Shown: positions 48,477 through 59,616, numbered from the stretch's first letter. The stretch: 64,000 nucleotides of DNA from an uncultured Prevotella sp. (GCA_905234145.1 CAJOGK010000001.1:62001-126000), one strand, 5' to 3'. Notes: a model not told the origin generated them from the sequence alone. Program-made: numbers and translations.

Positions 48477-50933
48477 ATGATGAATCTATTGGATTATGCA
48501 CCAGCTAGTTTTAAAGAGCATCTGGCATCTTTAGACAATACGGTAAGGTTTAACAAAGCAAGAATTCGTTGCGAGTTGGGATTCAGTTCCACTCATCAGC
48601 ATTATTTACTGACTGGCAACGAAGGCGTTGGCATCAGTGAGGCTGTGCATGAGATTCAAGTGAGAATAAACAGCATCTATAACATATCAAATTATTCCTA
48701 TCACGACGCAGCCCAGATGTATGACTTCAATGAAGGATTTGCGAGTTCTATGAATGAGACCTGCCAAGAGAACACGTTGATATGTATTGGGAATGCAGAA
48801 CGCTTAAGCCAAAAGGGTCATACGACCAACAGAACTGGCATGGAAGAACTCTGCTACAGAATGGCTAATATAAAGAACTGTGTGGTAGTTCTTTGCGGAA
48901 GACATAGTCAGTTGGTAGAACTCGTTAAAGGTCACGAAAAAGCCAGGGAATGGTTTCCATACATCTTCCATTTTGAGGATCTTACACCTGAAGCATTGTT
49001 TCTGTATATGGTGGATTATGTTAATAGCAAGAACTATTTGTTTGATCCTGATACAGAGACGGCACTAAAAGACTATCTGAACCATATCTACAAAATACGT
49101 GGCTCGAACTTCAGAAACACCTATTTCCTAAATGACATCTTTGACAAAGAAATATTGCCGAAAATGTCGGAGAGGGTTATGAAGCAGGATTTGCCTCCTG
49201 AGCAAATGGACTTATGTACCATTATGCCAGAAGATCTGCCTCCGATTAACCATACCGATACAGATGCGGCGATTCAGAAATTGAAATCGCTTATAGGTTT
49301 GGATGATATCAAGAAGCAGATACTAGACCATACGGCCCTTGTTAAACTAAATAGCATTAGAGCATCGAAGGGACTGCACAACAAGATGCCACCCATGCAC
49401 ATGGTATTTACCGGCAATCCCGGTACGGGAAAAACCACCATAGCCAAATATCTTGGAGAAATCTATCACAGCATTGGTGTATTATCATCAGGTCATGTTG
49501 TGGTAACCGACCGCTCGAAACTGGTGGGAGAATTTATAGGAGAAGCAGAAAAGAATACCCTAAATGCCATCAATAGTGCCAGTGGTGGCGTTCTGTTTAT
49601 CGATGAAGCATATAACCTATTCGTTGGTGGGCGCGGTGATAAGAAGGATTATGGTATGCGCGTCATAGAAGTGCTGCTTACCTATCTTGGCTCAGATGAC
49701 ACAGACATGATTGTTATCCTAGCTGGATATACTGGCGAAATGAACAGTATGCTGGAGGCTAATCCTGGCATGAAGAGCAGATTCCCGTATATCTTACAGT
49801 TTGAGGACTATACCCCCGAACAGCTGATGCAGATTGGCAAGAAGGTGCTGGAAGAGGAGAACTATAAGCTAACAAAAGAGGCAGAGCGCAAGTTGGCGAA
49901 GTATGTCATCTATGAATATGATCATAAAGATGAGCATTTTGGCAATGGTCGGTTTATCACCCGACTGATTACCACCAATATCATACCTTCGCTCAGTCAA
50001 AGATTGCTGAATAAGGCTATTGACCAAATCAGTCTGGAAGAGATGATGATCATCGAGGCCTGTGATATTCCAGATGTAAAATCAAAAGCATATCAACTAA
50101 AAGACTTGGATGAGACGATTTTGACTGAATGCTTGGAAAAATTGGAGCATCTGACAGGACTGCAACATGCTAAACAGGCCTTGAATGACTATGTAGCTAT
50201 CTCACGTCAGAGTCATCAGCACAAGACGTTGAAAGTAACACCGCAAAGTCTGTGCTGGCATTTCATCGGTAAAACAGGAACCGGCAAGAGTACCGTGGCA
50301 GAAATACTAGGAAAGATTCTACAAGGCCTGGGCATCTTGAAACGAGGACAGACAGTATGCGTCAATGCTGATGAATTGACTGGCGATGACAGTTATAAGG
50401 TTCTGGAACGTGTTATTAAGGAGGCTAAAGACGGTCTGTTGTTCCTTGATATGGATGCGCCCAACATCAAGAATGTCAACTCAGATCATCTTAGAATGTG
50501 GATATTCAATAAACTGAGAGAATACCATCAAACCACAGCGCTTGTTTTTGCCCAGGTAAAGGTTTCAGAGGACATGATAGCCCAGAATCTGGCAAGCAAC
50601 GGCATCGCCTCGTATGGCAATTCTATTGTATTTGATGATTTCTCCGTGGAGGAGCTGAATGAGATTCTCGCCTCTCTGCTGAAGAGCGAATATCAACTGG
50701 ACATCACTGCCGAGGCGAAAGCGAAAGTTCAACAGTATATCAAGAGCATCAAAGCAAGCGAGATGAAAGAATCGCCCATTAATGCAAGGACTATCTTCCA
50801 TCTCGCTCAAACAATTGCACATATTACTCAACTTAGACTTGTCAACTCAGAAGGAGATCGAATTGTTACCCTTCAAGATGTGGCTCATTTCCAATGGGAT
50901 GGTAGAGCCAAAGGAAAAGTAGGCTTCATTTAG
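48477..50933 (+). CDS. CbxX/CfqX (SpoVK)-type AAA+ ATPase with two C-terminal AAA modules
   Basis: VFTGNPGTGKTTIAKYLGEIYHSIGVLSSGHVVVTDRSKLVGEFIGEAEKNT...GGVLFIDEAYNLF; second P-loop FIGKTGTGKSTVAEILGKIL. Confidence 0.9.
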   Translation: MMNLLDYAPASFKEHLASLDNTVRFNKARIRCELGFSSTHQHYLLTGNEGVGISEAVHEIQVRINSIYNISNYSYHDAAQMYDFNEGFASSMNETCQENTLICIGNAERLSQKGHTTNRTGMEELCYRMANIKNCVVVLCGRHSQLVELVKGHEKAREWFPYIFHFEDLTPEALFLYMVDYVNSKNYLFDPDTETALKDYLNHIYKIRGSNFRNTYFLNDIFDKEILPKMSERVMKQDLPPEQMDLCTIMPEDLPPINHTDTDAAIQKLKSLIGLDDIKKQILDHTALVKLNSIRASKGLHNKMPPMHMVFTGNPGTGKTTIAKYLGEIYHSIGVLSSGHVVVTDRSKLVGEFIGEAEKNTLNAINSASGGVLFIDEAYNLFVGGRGDKKDYGMRVIEVLLTYLGSDDTDMIVILAGYTGEMNSMLEANPGMKSRFPYILQFEDYTPEQLMQIGKKVLEEENYKLTKEAERKLAKYVIYEYDHKDEHFGNGRFITRLITTNIIPSLSQRLLNKAIDQISLEEMMIIEACDIPDVKSKAYQLKDLDETILTECLEKLEHLTGLQHAKQALNDYVAISRQSHQHKTLKVTPQSLCWHFIGKTGTGKSTVAEILGKILQGLGILKRGQTVCVNADELTGDDSYKVLERVIKEAKDGLLFLDMDAPNIKNVNSDHLRMWIFNKLREYHQTTALVFAQVKVSEDMIAQNLASNGIASYGNSIVFDDFSVEELNEILASLLKSEYQLDITAEAKAKVQQYIKSIKASEMKESPINARTIFHLAQTIAHITQLRLVNSEGDRIVTLQDVAHFQWDGRAKGKVGFI

Positions 50934-50938
50934 GAACT

Positions 50939-52211
50939 TCAGATCTTATCAAGGGCTTGGGCGAGGTCGTCGATGATATCGTCGATATGCTCGGTGCCTA
51001 TGCTAAGGCGTATGGTTGAAGGCGTGATATGCTGCTCAGCGAGTTCCTCGGGCGAGAGCTGTGAGTGGGTGGTGGTGTAAGGATGGATGACCAGGCTCTT
51101 TACATCGGCCACATTTGCCAGCAACGAGAAAATCTGCAGGGCATCGATAAACTTCCAGGCTTCTTCCTGACCACCCTTAATCTCGAAGGTGAAGATAGAA
51201 CCTGCACCATTAGGGAAGTACTTCTGATAGAGCTTGTGGTCACGATGACTCTCGAGGGCCGGATGGTTGACCTTGGCCACCTTAGGATGGTTAGCGAGGA
51301 AACCGACTACCTTAAGGGCATTCTCTACATGGCGCTCTACACGCAGGCTCAGTGTCTCTACACCCTGCAAGAGGATGAAGGCATTGAAGGGTGAGATGGC
51401 TGCACCGGTATCGCGCAGAATGACGGCACGGATACGGGTAACATAAGCTGCCGCACCTACTGCATCGGCAAAGACGATACCATGATAAGAGGGATCGGGC
51501 TTGGCCAGAGTGGGGAACTTATCGGGATTGGCCTTCCAATCGAACTTGCCACCATCGACGATGACACCACCGAGAGAGGTACCATGACCACCGAGGAACT
51601 TGGTAGCAGAGTGAACCACGATATCAGCCCCGTGCTCCAATGGACGAATCAAGTAAGGCGTGCCGAAGGTGTTGTCAACGATAAACGGAATACCGTGCTT
51701 GTGGGCGACAGCGGCTACGCCTTCGAGGTCGAGCACATCGCTGTTAGGATTACCGAAGGTCTCGGCATATACTTGGGTTGGATAGCGGCTTCGAGAGCCT
51801 CAAGGTCGTTTACATTGATTATGGTGTTGCTGATGCCCTGCGTAGCGAGGGTGTGGGTAATCAGGTTGTAAGAGCCACCATAGAGGTTATCGGCTGCTAC
51901 GATATGGTCGCCATTCTGCACGATATTCTGCAGGGCATAAGTAATGGCAGCGGCACCAGAGGCAACGGCCAAACCTGCTACACCACCTTCGAGGGCTGCC
52001 ACGCGATCTTCGAACACGCCCTGGGTAGAGTTGGTAAGACGACCGTAGATATTACCTGCATCGCGAAGACCGAAACGATCGGCTGCATGCTGTGAATTAC
52101 GGAACACATACGACGTGGTCTGATAGATGGGCACGGCGCGTGCATCGGTTGCGGGGTCTGGCCTACATGGAGTTGCAATGTCTCAAAACGATAATTTTTT
52201 TTTGTACTCAT
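50939..52211 (-). pseudogene. metY: O-acetylhomoserine sulfhydrylase (MetY-like), split across three frames
   Basis: MSTKKNYRFETLQLHVGQ / DPATDARAVPIYQTTSYVFRNSQHAADRF... / [45 protein letters not shown]...[15 protein letters not shown] in consecutive frames. Confidence 0.8.
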
Positions 52212-52449
52212 AATTCTGATCCTTTCTTTTTATTTATTTATTATACTGTTACACTGTCTTTAACCGTTTTTTTGTATTTTCGACGGTGCAAAGGTACGAA
52301 GTTTAGAATTATCCACCAAATTTCTTGCATAATTCAGAAGTTATCACTAATTTTGCAGCGGAGAAAGAAAATCAATCCAAAACAGGGCAAAATAGAGCCA
52401 TGTAGAAGAATAATATTCTAGTTTATAGTTAATAGTTTATAGTTTAGAG

Positions 52450-52911
52450 ATGATGACACTGGACGAAACCGACTTGCAGATACTAAAAACACTGCAAAAA
52501 AACGCAAAATTGACCACCAAAGAGTTGGCCGATGCGGTACACTTGACCCAAACTCCCGTTTTTGAGCGCCAAAAACGACTGGAGAAACAGGGGTATATTA
52601 AGAAGTATGTGGCGGTATTGGATTCTGAAAAGCTGAACCAAGGACTGCTGGTGTTCTGCAAGGTAAAGTTGCAACAGATTAACCACGAGATGGCTGATGC
52701 CTTTACCCGCAGGATTATGCGCATACCGGAAGTGACGGAGTGCTACAATACCTCGGGCTCGTACGACTACTTATTAAAGGTACGCGCGCGAGACATGAAA
52801 CAGTATCAGGAGTTTGTACTCAACAAACTGGGCGATATCGCCAACATCGGTGCTATCGAGAGTACGTTTGTCATGAGCGAAGTAAAACAAGACTTCGGAA
52901 TAAATCTATAA
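52450..52911 (+). CDS. Lrp/AsnC family transcriptional regulator
   Basis: LDETDLQILKTLQKNAKLTTKELADAVHLTQTPVFERQKRLEKQGYIKKYVAVLD. Confidence 0.93.
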   Translation: MMTLDETDLQILKTLQKNAKLTTKELADAVHLTQTPVFERQKRLEKQGYIKKYVAVLDSEKLNQGLLVFCKVKLQQINHEMADAFTRRIMRIPEVTECYNTSGSYDYLLKVRARDMKQYQEFVLNKLGDIANIGAIESTFVMSEVKQDFGINL

Positions 52912-52912
52912 A

Positions 52913-52999
52913 ACAACGGATTTCACAGATTTTACGGATAAAAGCCTTACAGATAATCAAAGACTTAAAAAAATCCGTTTAATCAGTGAAATCCGTTGT
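52913..52999. repeat. Large imperfect palindrome between convergent lrp-like and rny genes
   Basis: acaacggatttcac (52913-52926) and gtgaaatccgttgt (52986-52999) are perfect 14-bp inverted arms. Confidence 0.7.
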
Positions 53000-53009
53000 G
53001 TTTCTATTT

Positions 53010-54551
53010 TTATTTTGCGTAAGCGACGCTGCGGGTTTCGCGGATAACGGTAATCTTTACCTGACCCGGGTAGGTCATCTCGTTCTGAATCTTCGTAGCG
53101 ATATCAGCACTCAAGGCCTCGCTCTCAGCATCGTTCATCTTATCGGCACCAACAATCACACGGAGTTCGCGACCTGCCTGGATTGCGTAGGTCTTGGTAA
53201 CACCAGGATAGCTCATCGCAATGGCCTCAAGATCGTTCAAACGCTTGATGTAAGCCTCTACAATCTCGCGACGGGCACCTGGACGGGCACCAGAGATGGC
53301 ATCGCACACCTGAACGATCGGTGCCAGCAACGTCTGCATCTCCATCTCGTCGTGGTGAGAACCGATGGCATTGCAGATATCGGGCTTCTCCTTAAACTGC
53401 TCTGCGATCTTAGCGCCATAGAGTGCGTGAGGCATCTCGCTCTCCTCATCGGGCACCTTACCAATATCGTGCAACAAACCAGCACGCTTAGCCTTCTTAG
53501 GATTCAAACCCAGCTCAGCAGCCATCACAGCACAGAGATTGGCCGTTTCGCGGGCGTGCTGCAACAGGTTCTGACCGTATGAAGAACGGTACTTCATCTT
53601 ACCAATGATACGAATCAGCTCAGGATGCAGACCATGGATACCAAGGTCGATAGCGGTACGCTTACCTGTTTCAATAATCTCATTGTCGAGCTGCTTCTTT
53701 ACCTTAGCCACAACCTCTTCGATACGTGCAGGGTGGATACGGCCGTCGGCAACCAACTGGTGGAGCGCCAAGCGGCAAACCTCACGACGAACGGGATCGA
53801 AACCAGAAATCACAATGGCCTCGGGCGTATCGTCGACCACGATTTCAACACCAGCTGCGGCCTCAAGGGCACGGATGTTACGACCCTCACGACCAATGAT
53901 ACGACCCTTTACCTCGTCGTTTTCGATATGGAATACGCTCACGGAATTCTCGATGGCCGTTTCTGTAGCCACGCGCTGAATGGTCTGAATCACGATTTTC
54001 TTAGCCTGGGCATTGGCATTAAGCTTGGCCTCGTCCATAATCTCGTTGATATAGCTGGCAGCAGCAGTCTTAGCCTCATCCTTCATCGACTCTACGAGAC
54101 GAGCCTTTGCCTCTTCAGCACTGAGACCTGATACCTCTTCGAGCTTCTCGCGCTCTTTCAGCTGCATCTTCTCGAGTTCTTCAGCCTTTACATTGAGCAA
54201 TTTCTTCTCATTGTCGATGCGTACCTGCTGATTGTCGAGCTCATTCTTACGACGGCCAAGTTCCTCCTGGCGCTGATTAAGGGTAAGTTCACGCTGTTTC
54301 AGCTTGTTCTCTGCCTGCTGCATGTCGTGGTTGCGCTTCTGCACCTCTTTTTCGAGTTCGCTCTTCTTATTGAGGAACTTCTCCTTCACTTCAAGCAGCT
54401 TCTTTTCTTTGATAACCTCGGCCTGCTTCTCGGCGGTGTCGAGCATCTCGTTGTATTTACCCTTCAGAACATAGCGGTAAATCAAATATCCACCGACGCC
54501 TCCCAAAACAAAGGCTCCGGCAGCAATCAATAGTACAAAAATTAAATCCAT
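53010..54551 (-). CDS. rny: Ribonuclease Y
   Basis: N-terminal TM, coiled coil, [48 protein letters not shown] (KH), HDIGK HD motif. Confidence 0.96.
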   Translation of the reverse strand: MDLIFVLLIAAGAFVLGGVGGYLIYRYVLKGKYNEMLDTAEKQAEVIKEKKLLEVKEKFLNKKSELEKEVQKRNHDMQQAENKLKQRELTLNQRQEELGRRKNELDNQQVRIDNEKKLLNVKAEELEKMQLKEREKLEEVSGLSAEEAKARLVESMKDEAKTAAASYINEIMDEAKLNANAQAKKIVIQTIQRVATETAIENSVSVFHIENDEVKGRIIGREGRNIRALEAAAGVEIVVDDTPEAIVISGFDPVRREVCRLALHQLVADGRIHPARIEEVVAKVKKQLDNEIIETGKRTAIDLGIHGLHPELIRIIGKMKYRSSYGQNLLQHARETANLCAVMAAELGLNPKKAKRAGLLHDIGKVPDEESEMPHALYGAKIAEQFKEKPDICNAIGSHHDEMEMQTLLAPIVQVCDAISGARPGARREIVEAYIKRLNDLEAIAMSYPGVTKTYAIQAGRELRVIVGADKMNDAESEALSADIATKIQNEMTYPGQVKITVIRETRSVAYAK

Positions 54552-54580
54552 ATAAAATCTATATTGTTAAAATGATATGC

Positions 54581-54880
54581 TTACTTTAGCGCTTCCTCAA
54601 TTTCAGAAGTCAACTTAGCAAGAACATCATCATAAGGGGCCGTATCGTTCTTTCCACGGGCACGCTCATACTGCAAAGCCACATCAATCAGCGTCATCAG
54701 CGCGATGGTGTGCTCTGCCTTCTTACCTTTATAAGCTTGGGCATAGGCATTATATCGGTCGGTAATGAGCTTGGCCGCTCTGCGATAGAGTTCCTCATCG
54801 GAACGATTGATCGTCACTTCGATTTCCTCATCGTAGACGTGCAACCTGATATGTAGTTTCTCGTTATTCACTCCTGCCAT
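54581..54880 (-). CDS. zapA: Cell division protein ZapA
   Basis: KLHIRLHVYDEEIEVTINRSDEELYRRAAKLITDRYNAYAQAY. Confidence 0.8.
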   Translation of the reverse strand: MAGVNNEKLHIRLHVYDEEIEVTINRSDEELYRRAAKLITDRYNAYAQAYKGKKAEHTIALMTLIDVALQYERARGKNDTAPYDDVLAKLTSEIEEALK

Positions 54881-54892
54881 TGTATAGCACCG

Positions 54893-55192
54893 TTATTGCT
54901 CTTCGCCACTCATGATACCTATGCATTTGTCGACATCGCGGATTAATTTGCTTAAGCGCTGCTTGGCTTTTTCCAAATCTCCATCCGATACCTCAATCAT
55001 TCGGGCCATCTTGAGGGCATTATAATTTTGATCCGCCTGAGCCACCTGGTCTTTGAGCTGCTTGATAGCTTCTTCGTTTTTGGCGATACTGGCGCGCAGG
55101 TCATTATTCTCCTTTTTCAACTCTTGAAAGCGGAGTATCATCTGGCGCACACGCGTCTCAAACGTTACCAAAGTTTGCTCATTTGGACTCAT
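54893..55192 (-). CDS. Small coiled-coil protein upstream of zapA
   Basis: 99 aa heptad-rich; RQMILRFQELKKENNDLRASIAKNEEAIKQLKDQVAQ. Confidence 0.6.
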   Translation of the reverse strand: MSPNEQTLVTFETRVRQMILRFQELKKENNDLRASIAKNEEAIKQLKDQVAQADQNYNALKMARMIEVSDGDLEKAKQRLSKLIRDVDKCIGIMSGEEQ

Positions 55193-55267
55193 ACGTAACT
55201 AATTGTGGTACAAAGTTAAAGATAATTTATTAAAACGCCTGCTTTAACGCAGACATTTTAATATTTT

Positions 55268-55885
55268 TTAATCTTCACTCTTCCTTGGCTCCTTCTTTGC
55301 GAGCATGACAACCTTGTAAACAAAATCGGTTACCCACTTCTGAGAGAAGCCTAAACGACGATTATATTCGCGCACGGCAACAACGGTTTTCAGCACCGAA
55401 GCATCGGTAAAATCATTCTTATTGAAAATGTCGTTGACGGTCTTCTCTGTCATTGTATAGAGGGCCTTCTTCATGAAACCAGGCAGACGAAGCTTAAACT
55501 TCATCAGATTACCTGTAAGCATCATGATGTCCTGCGTAAAGCCCTGGAACTGGAGCAGATAGGTCTGGGCATCCTGAATCTTCTTGCAACGCTTGCGCAG
55601 ACTCTGGTCGATCTCCTTAAAGAAATCATCTTCCATGCCATACATCTCCTTCAGCATCTTCTTGCAACGCGTGCGCTCGCCTACACCTAATTTATTATTT
55701 ACGGTAGCTACCTTCAGCGTGGTCTTAAACATGCGGAGGTCGGGTAAAGCGGCCATATTGGTGATACCAAGGTCAGCGGCCATCGCTGCCTGGAAATAAA
55801 CGCGGATCAGCGTCATGAAATCTTCCATGCCACCCACTTTCTGCTCGCTCTTATTCTTACCAAAAATTTTATTCCAAAAACTCAT
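55268..55885 (-). CDS. Conserved hypothetical protein
   Basis: 205 aa complete ORF; no recognised domain. Confidence 0.6.
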   Translation of the reverse strand: MSFWNKIFGKNKSEQKVGGMEDFMTLIRVYFQAAMAADLGITNMAALPDLRMFKTTLKVATVNNKLGVGERTRCKKMLKEMYGMEDDFFKEIDQSLRKRCKKIQDAQTYLLQFQGFTQDIMMLTGNLMKFKLRLPGFMKKALYTMTEKTVNDIFNKNDFTDASVLKTVVAVREYNRRLGFSQKWVTDFVYKVVMLAKKEPRKSED

Positions 55886-55929
55886 AAATTCTTATTTTTA
55901 ATCAATTTCGCCTGCAAAGGTACAAAAAA

Positions 55930-55972
55930 TTAAGAATTAAGAATTAAGAATTAAGAATTATTTGTATCTTTG
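55930..55972 (+). promoter_or_regulatory. rfbA promoter with heptamer tandem repeat
   Basis: (taagaat)x~4.4 at 55930-55960 directly followed by TATCTTTG (55965-55972). Confidence 0.5.
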
Positions 55973-55994
55973 TGCCCAATAAAACAATAAAATT

Positions 55995-56867
55995 ATGAAA
56001 GGTATTGTATTAGCAGGAGGTTCAGGCACACGCCTCTACCCTATTACCAAAGGCATCAGCAAGCAACTGATACCTATTTTCGACAAGCCCATGATTTACT
56101 ATCCTATCTCGACGCTGATGCTGGCTGGCATCCGTGAGATACTGATTATCTCGACACCTTACGACCTGCCAGGCTTTAAGCGATTGCTGGGCGACGGCAG
56201 CGATCTGGGCGTAAGATTCGAATATGCAGAGCAACCCTCACCCGACGGACTGGCGCAGGCGTTTATCATCGGAGAAGAATTCATTGGCGACGATTGCGCC
56301 TGTCTGGTGCTGGGCGACAACATCTTCTATGGCGGAGGCTTTACAGGCATGCTGAAACAGGCTGTGAAGAATGCTGAGGAGAACGGGCACGCCACGGTAT
56401 TCGGCTATTATGTAAACGACCCAGAACGCTATGGTGTGGCAGAATTCGACGAGAACGGCAATTGCCTGAGCATTGAAGAAAAGCCCAAGAATCCGAAATC
56501 GAACTACGCCGTTGTAGGTTTGTACTTCTATCCCAATAGTGTGGTTGAGATCGCCAAGAACATCAAGCCCTCTGCTCGCGGAGAGTTGGAGATTACAACC
56601 GTCAACCAGATGTATCTGGCGCAGAAGAACTTGCTGGTGCAGACATTACAGAGAGGTTTTGCATGGCTCGACACAGGCACGCACGACTCGCTCTCTGAGG
56701 CGTCGAACTTTATTGAGGTGATTGAAAAGCGCCAAGGACTGAAAGTGGCTTGTATCGAAGAAATCGCGTTAAAGCGTGGATGGATAGACAAAGCACAACT
56801 CAAGAAACTGGCAGAGCCGATGGCGAAAAACGACTACGGCAAATATCTGCTAAACATCTGCAAATAA
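55995..56867 (+). CDS. rfbA: Glucose-1-phosphate thymidylyltransferase
   Basis: [55 protein letters not shown]. Confidence 0.97.
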   Translation: MKGIVLAGGSGTRLYPITKGISKQLIPIFDKPMIYYPISTLMLAGIREILIISTPYDLPGFKRLLGDGSDLGVRFEYAEQPSPDGLAQAFIIGEEFIGDDCACLVLGDNIFYGGGFTGMLKQAVKNAEENGHATVFGYYVNDPERYGVAEFDENGNCLSIEEKPKNPKSNYAVVGLYFYPNSVVEIAKNIKPSARGELEITTVNQMYLAQKNLLVQTLQRGFAWLDTGTHDSLSEASNFIEVIEKRQGLKVACIEEIALKRGWIDKAQLKKLAEPMAKNDYGKYLLNICK

Positions 56868-56898
56868 AGAAATCCCGCCAGTGGCGGGATTCTTTATT
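56865..56898. terminator. Bidirectional intrinsic terminator between rfbA and ORF 56898
   Basis: aaataaagaaatcccgcc-agt-ggcgggattctttattta hairpin. Confidence 0.8.
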
Positions 56899-58832
56899 TA
56901 TTTAGCGAACTCTTCGACAGCTCGTACCAATGCGGTAGGATTACCCATATCATACATACGACCATTGAGTCGGACACCCATCATGCCACTACGTTGGCGC
57001 ACGGCTTCAAGCGCTGAGGTGAGTTCAATCTCCGTCACATGATCGCCATCGATCTCCTTCTGCATAATGTCTTCATGCAATTGAGAGAATACCGCGGGCG
57101 TAAGGATATACTGTCCAAAGACGCTATAGTACTCCTTCTCGCCATCCTGATTACGCACACCCAAGAAATCCTCGGCATAGCTGGGCTTGGGCTTCTCCTT
57201 CATCGTGGAAACATTGAGCACATGCTGGTGCTTGTCTTCCCAGATGCCATGCAAAATGCCATAACGACTGACTTCTGCCAAAGGTATCGGATGGATGCTG
57301 ACCATCAGACTATTATAGCGCTCATACTCTTCGACCATCTGCAAGGCGCAAGGCTTATTAGAATCGCTACGATATAAGGTATCGCCCAAAAGCAACAAGA
57401 CGGGTTCGTTGCCTGCAAACTGAGCTGCCTGATACACAGCATGACCAAAGCCACGCTTTTCGCGCTGGTAGACATAACGCAGGCGCTTGCCGATATCGAG
57501 AATATGGTTTTCATACTCCTGTGCCTCAGCGTTCAGTTTATGCAGATGTTCATCAGACAAGGGGCGCTCAAAGAAATCAATATATTGCTGGCGCTCTTCC
57601 TCCGATCCCAGTACGAGACAAATCTCCTCGATGCCACTCTGCACCAATTCTTCAAGCAGAATCAAGATAACAGGGCGCACCATACCATCAGGACATGCGA
57701 TGGGGAAGAAATCTTTCTTGAGGGCACGGGTTGCAGGATATAATCGGGTGCCAAAACCAGCTACAGGGATGATGGCCTTGCGAACGGTATGCACAGGATT
57801 CAGCGTGAGGGTATAAGCCTTCATGCCACGATTGTTCAGATACTCAAGCAACTGAGCCTGCGCCTCGGCACTACGAGCCAGGAACTGCACAGAGCCGTCG
57901 CCATGAGAACCAACACCCTTACCACCCCATACCAAAGGCTGGATCTCAGGATCGCTGAGCACAGCTGCAAGTTTGGGGGCTTCCAAGGCTTTCGACATCG
58001 GAGCCACCTGGCTATTGAAAAGATCCTCAGCCTCAACCATCAGTTTTCCGAGCATCTCGGCATCGCCCTCAGCCATATACTTGATGGCACGATCAACGAT
58101 CTCAAGGTTCTTTTCGCCCAAAGCCTCGTGCTCGCGCTGTTCCATCTCATTTGTGGGGAAGGGATAGCCCTTGTTCAGATCTGACAGAATCTTAATGGTA
58201 TCTTTCTCTGCACAGAGATCGGCAAATACCCAATAGAGATGCTTCTTCACATTGAGTGAGCGCACCTCGATCTCATCGCCATCGAAGGTCATGAGATTAG
58301 GTTTCACACCAAAGGCACAGGCCTGATCCAAGCGACCACAACGGCTAGAGGTACGAAGTTCGCCAAGATAAGCGATATTCATCTCGCCCAGGGTATTGAG
58401 ATTGAGATTATAAAGCTGGTTAAAGGCACGGGCTACCAACACGCAGATGGCTGCAGAGCTGGAAAGTCCGCTCTTTATGGGGAGCGTCATCGAAGTAATA
58501 CGGATGCGCACACCACCGACCTTATACCATTCGAGCATATAAGAAGCCACACCTGCACAATAGCAGAAGAAGCTACCCGACTTGGCGATACGCTTTAGTT
58601 CGCTTTCGTCCATGCGGCAAGAAAAATCCTGCCATAAAGAATCAATCTCGGGGGCTTGACTAGACAATTCGAATTTAGCGGATTTCTCTACTTCGGCATA
58701 GATACCTTGTTCGATACCCGTTACAATCGCTGCACCCGGTTTGATGTCAGCATTCATCGTACGATAGTGACCTGCCCAGTCAGTATGTTCTCCAAAAAGG
58801 CACAAGCGCCCTGGAACAAATAGTTTCATCAT
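56898..58832 (-). CDS. Fused GHMP kinase - nucleotidyltransferase (UGPase/GalU-like)
   Basis: LFVPGRLCLFGEHTDWAGHYR...LPIKSGLSSSAAICVL (GHMP) and KAIIPVAGFGTRLYPATRALKKDFFPIACPDGMVRPVILILLEELVQSGIEEICLVLG (NTase). Confidence 0.85.
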   Translation of the reverse strand: MMKLFVPGRLCLFGEHTDWAGHYRTMNADIKPGAAIVTGIEQGIYAEVEKSAKFELSSQAPEIDSLWQDFSCRMDESELKRIAKSGSFFCYCAGVASYMLEWYKVGGVRIRITSMTLPIKSGLSSSAAICVLVARAFNQLYNLNLNTLGEMNIAYLGELRTSSRCGRLDQACAFGVKPNLMTFDGDEIEVRSLNVKKHLYWVFADLCAEKDTIKILSDLNKGYPFPTNEMEQREHEALGEKNLEIVDRAIKYMAEGDAEMLGKLMVEAEDLFNSQVAPMSKALEAPKLAAVLSDPEIQPLVWGGKGVGSHGDGSVQFLARSAEAQAQLLEYLNNRGMKAYTLTLNPVHTVRKAIIPVAGFGTRLYPATRALKKDFFPIACPDGMVRPVILILLEELVQSGIEEICLVLGSEEERQQYIDFFERPLSDEHLHKLNAEAQEYENHILDIGKRLRYVYQREKRGFGHAVYQAAQFAGNEPVLLLLGDTLYRSDSNKPCALQMVEEYERYNSLMVSIHPIPLAEVSRYGILHGIWEDKHQHVLNVSTMKEKPKPSYAEDFLGVRNQDGEKEYYSVFGQYILTPAVFSQLHEDIMQKEIDGDHVTEIELTSALEAVRQRSGMMGVRLNGRMYDMGNPTALVRAVEEFAK

Positions 58833-59037
58833 AAAACAATATTTAGGTTATATTATGAGTGCAAAGATAATAAAAATAGCGAATAGAAAACAGAAAATAG
58901 TGAATTTTTTTAAGATTTATCGCTTTTTTCTTGGTTACTTAAAGGATTTTTGTTACTTTTGCCAGCAGATTAATAACCCTTTAAAAAGAAATTGCCTATC
59001 GATAAAAGCTTTACTCCATTCTAAAATTGAAAGAATA

Positions 59038-59616
59038 TGAGTATACTTGCAAGCATGAGCGACGAAGAGTTGGCTTTGGCTTATATCGATGGTAATAATC
59101 CTGAACAGAAGTGAAGAAAAAATCTTCACCTATATTATGTATATGGTGAAGAATGAAGATCTGGCCAACGACCTTTTTCAAGAAACCTATCTGAAAGTGA
59201 TCACCAAACTGCAAAACGGTCAGTACACCAACAGCGGTAAGTTTTCTTGGTGGCTGACACGTATTGCACACAACGTGGTGATTGACCACTTCCGTACGCA
59301 GAAGAGCGAAAAGATTGTGGATGCACCTAAGGAGAATGAGCTCAGTAATCTGAAAAGTGCCTCTGTGCTGGATGATAACCGCGAGACGCAACTATCCAAC
59401 GAACAAGTGCTTCGTGATGTAAAGAAACTGATGGAGTCGCTGCCTGAGAACCAGCGCGACGTGGTTTACATGCGCTTCTTCCAGGAACTATCGTTTAAGG
59501 AGATTGCCGAGCAGACCAATGTCAGCATCAATACATCGTTAGGACGTATGCGCTACGCCATCATCAATCTTCGCAAACTGACACGCGAATACGGTATCAA
59601 TCTTACCTTAGAGTGA
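59038..59616 (+). pseudogene. ECF sigma factor with apparent deletion/frameshift near the N-terminus
   Basis: MSILASMSDEELALAYIDGNN in one frame continues as LNRSEEKIFTYIMYMVKNEDLANDLFQETYLKVITKLQNG in another; intact ORF from 59089 keeps sigma2/sigma4. Confidence 0.65.

Noticed and set aside
53258-53485. Overlapping ORFs antisense to or within rny, metY, fmt and other genes
   Set aside because: Typical shadow ORFs in GC-biased coding regions; no start context or recognisable domain.
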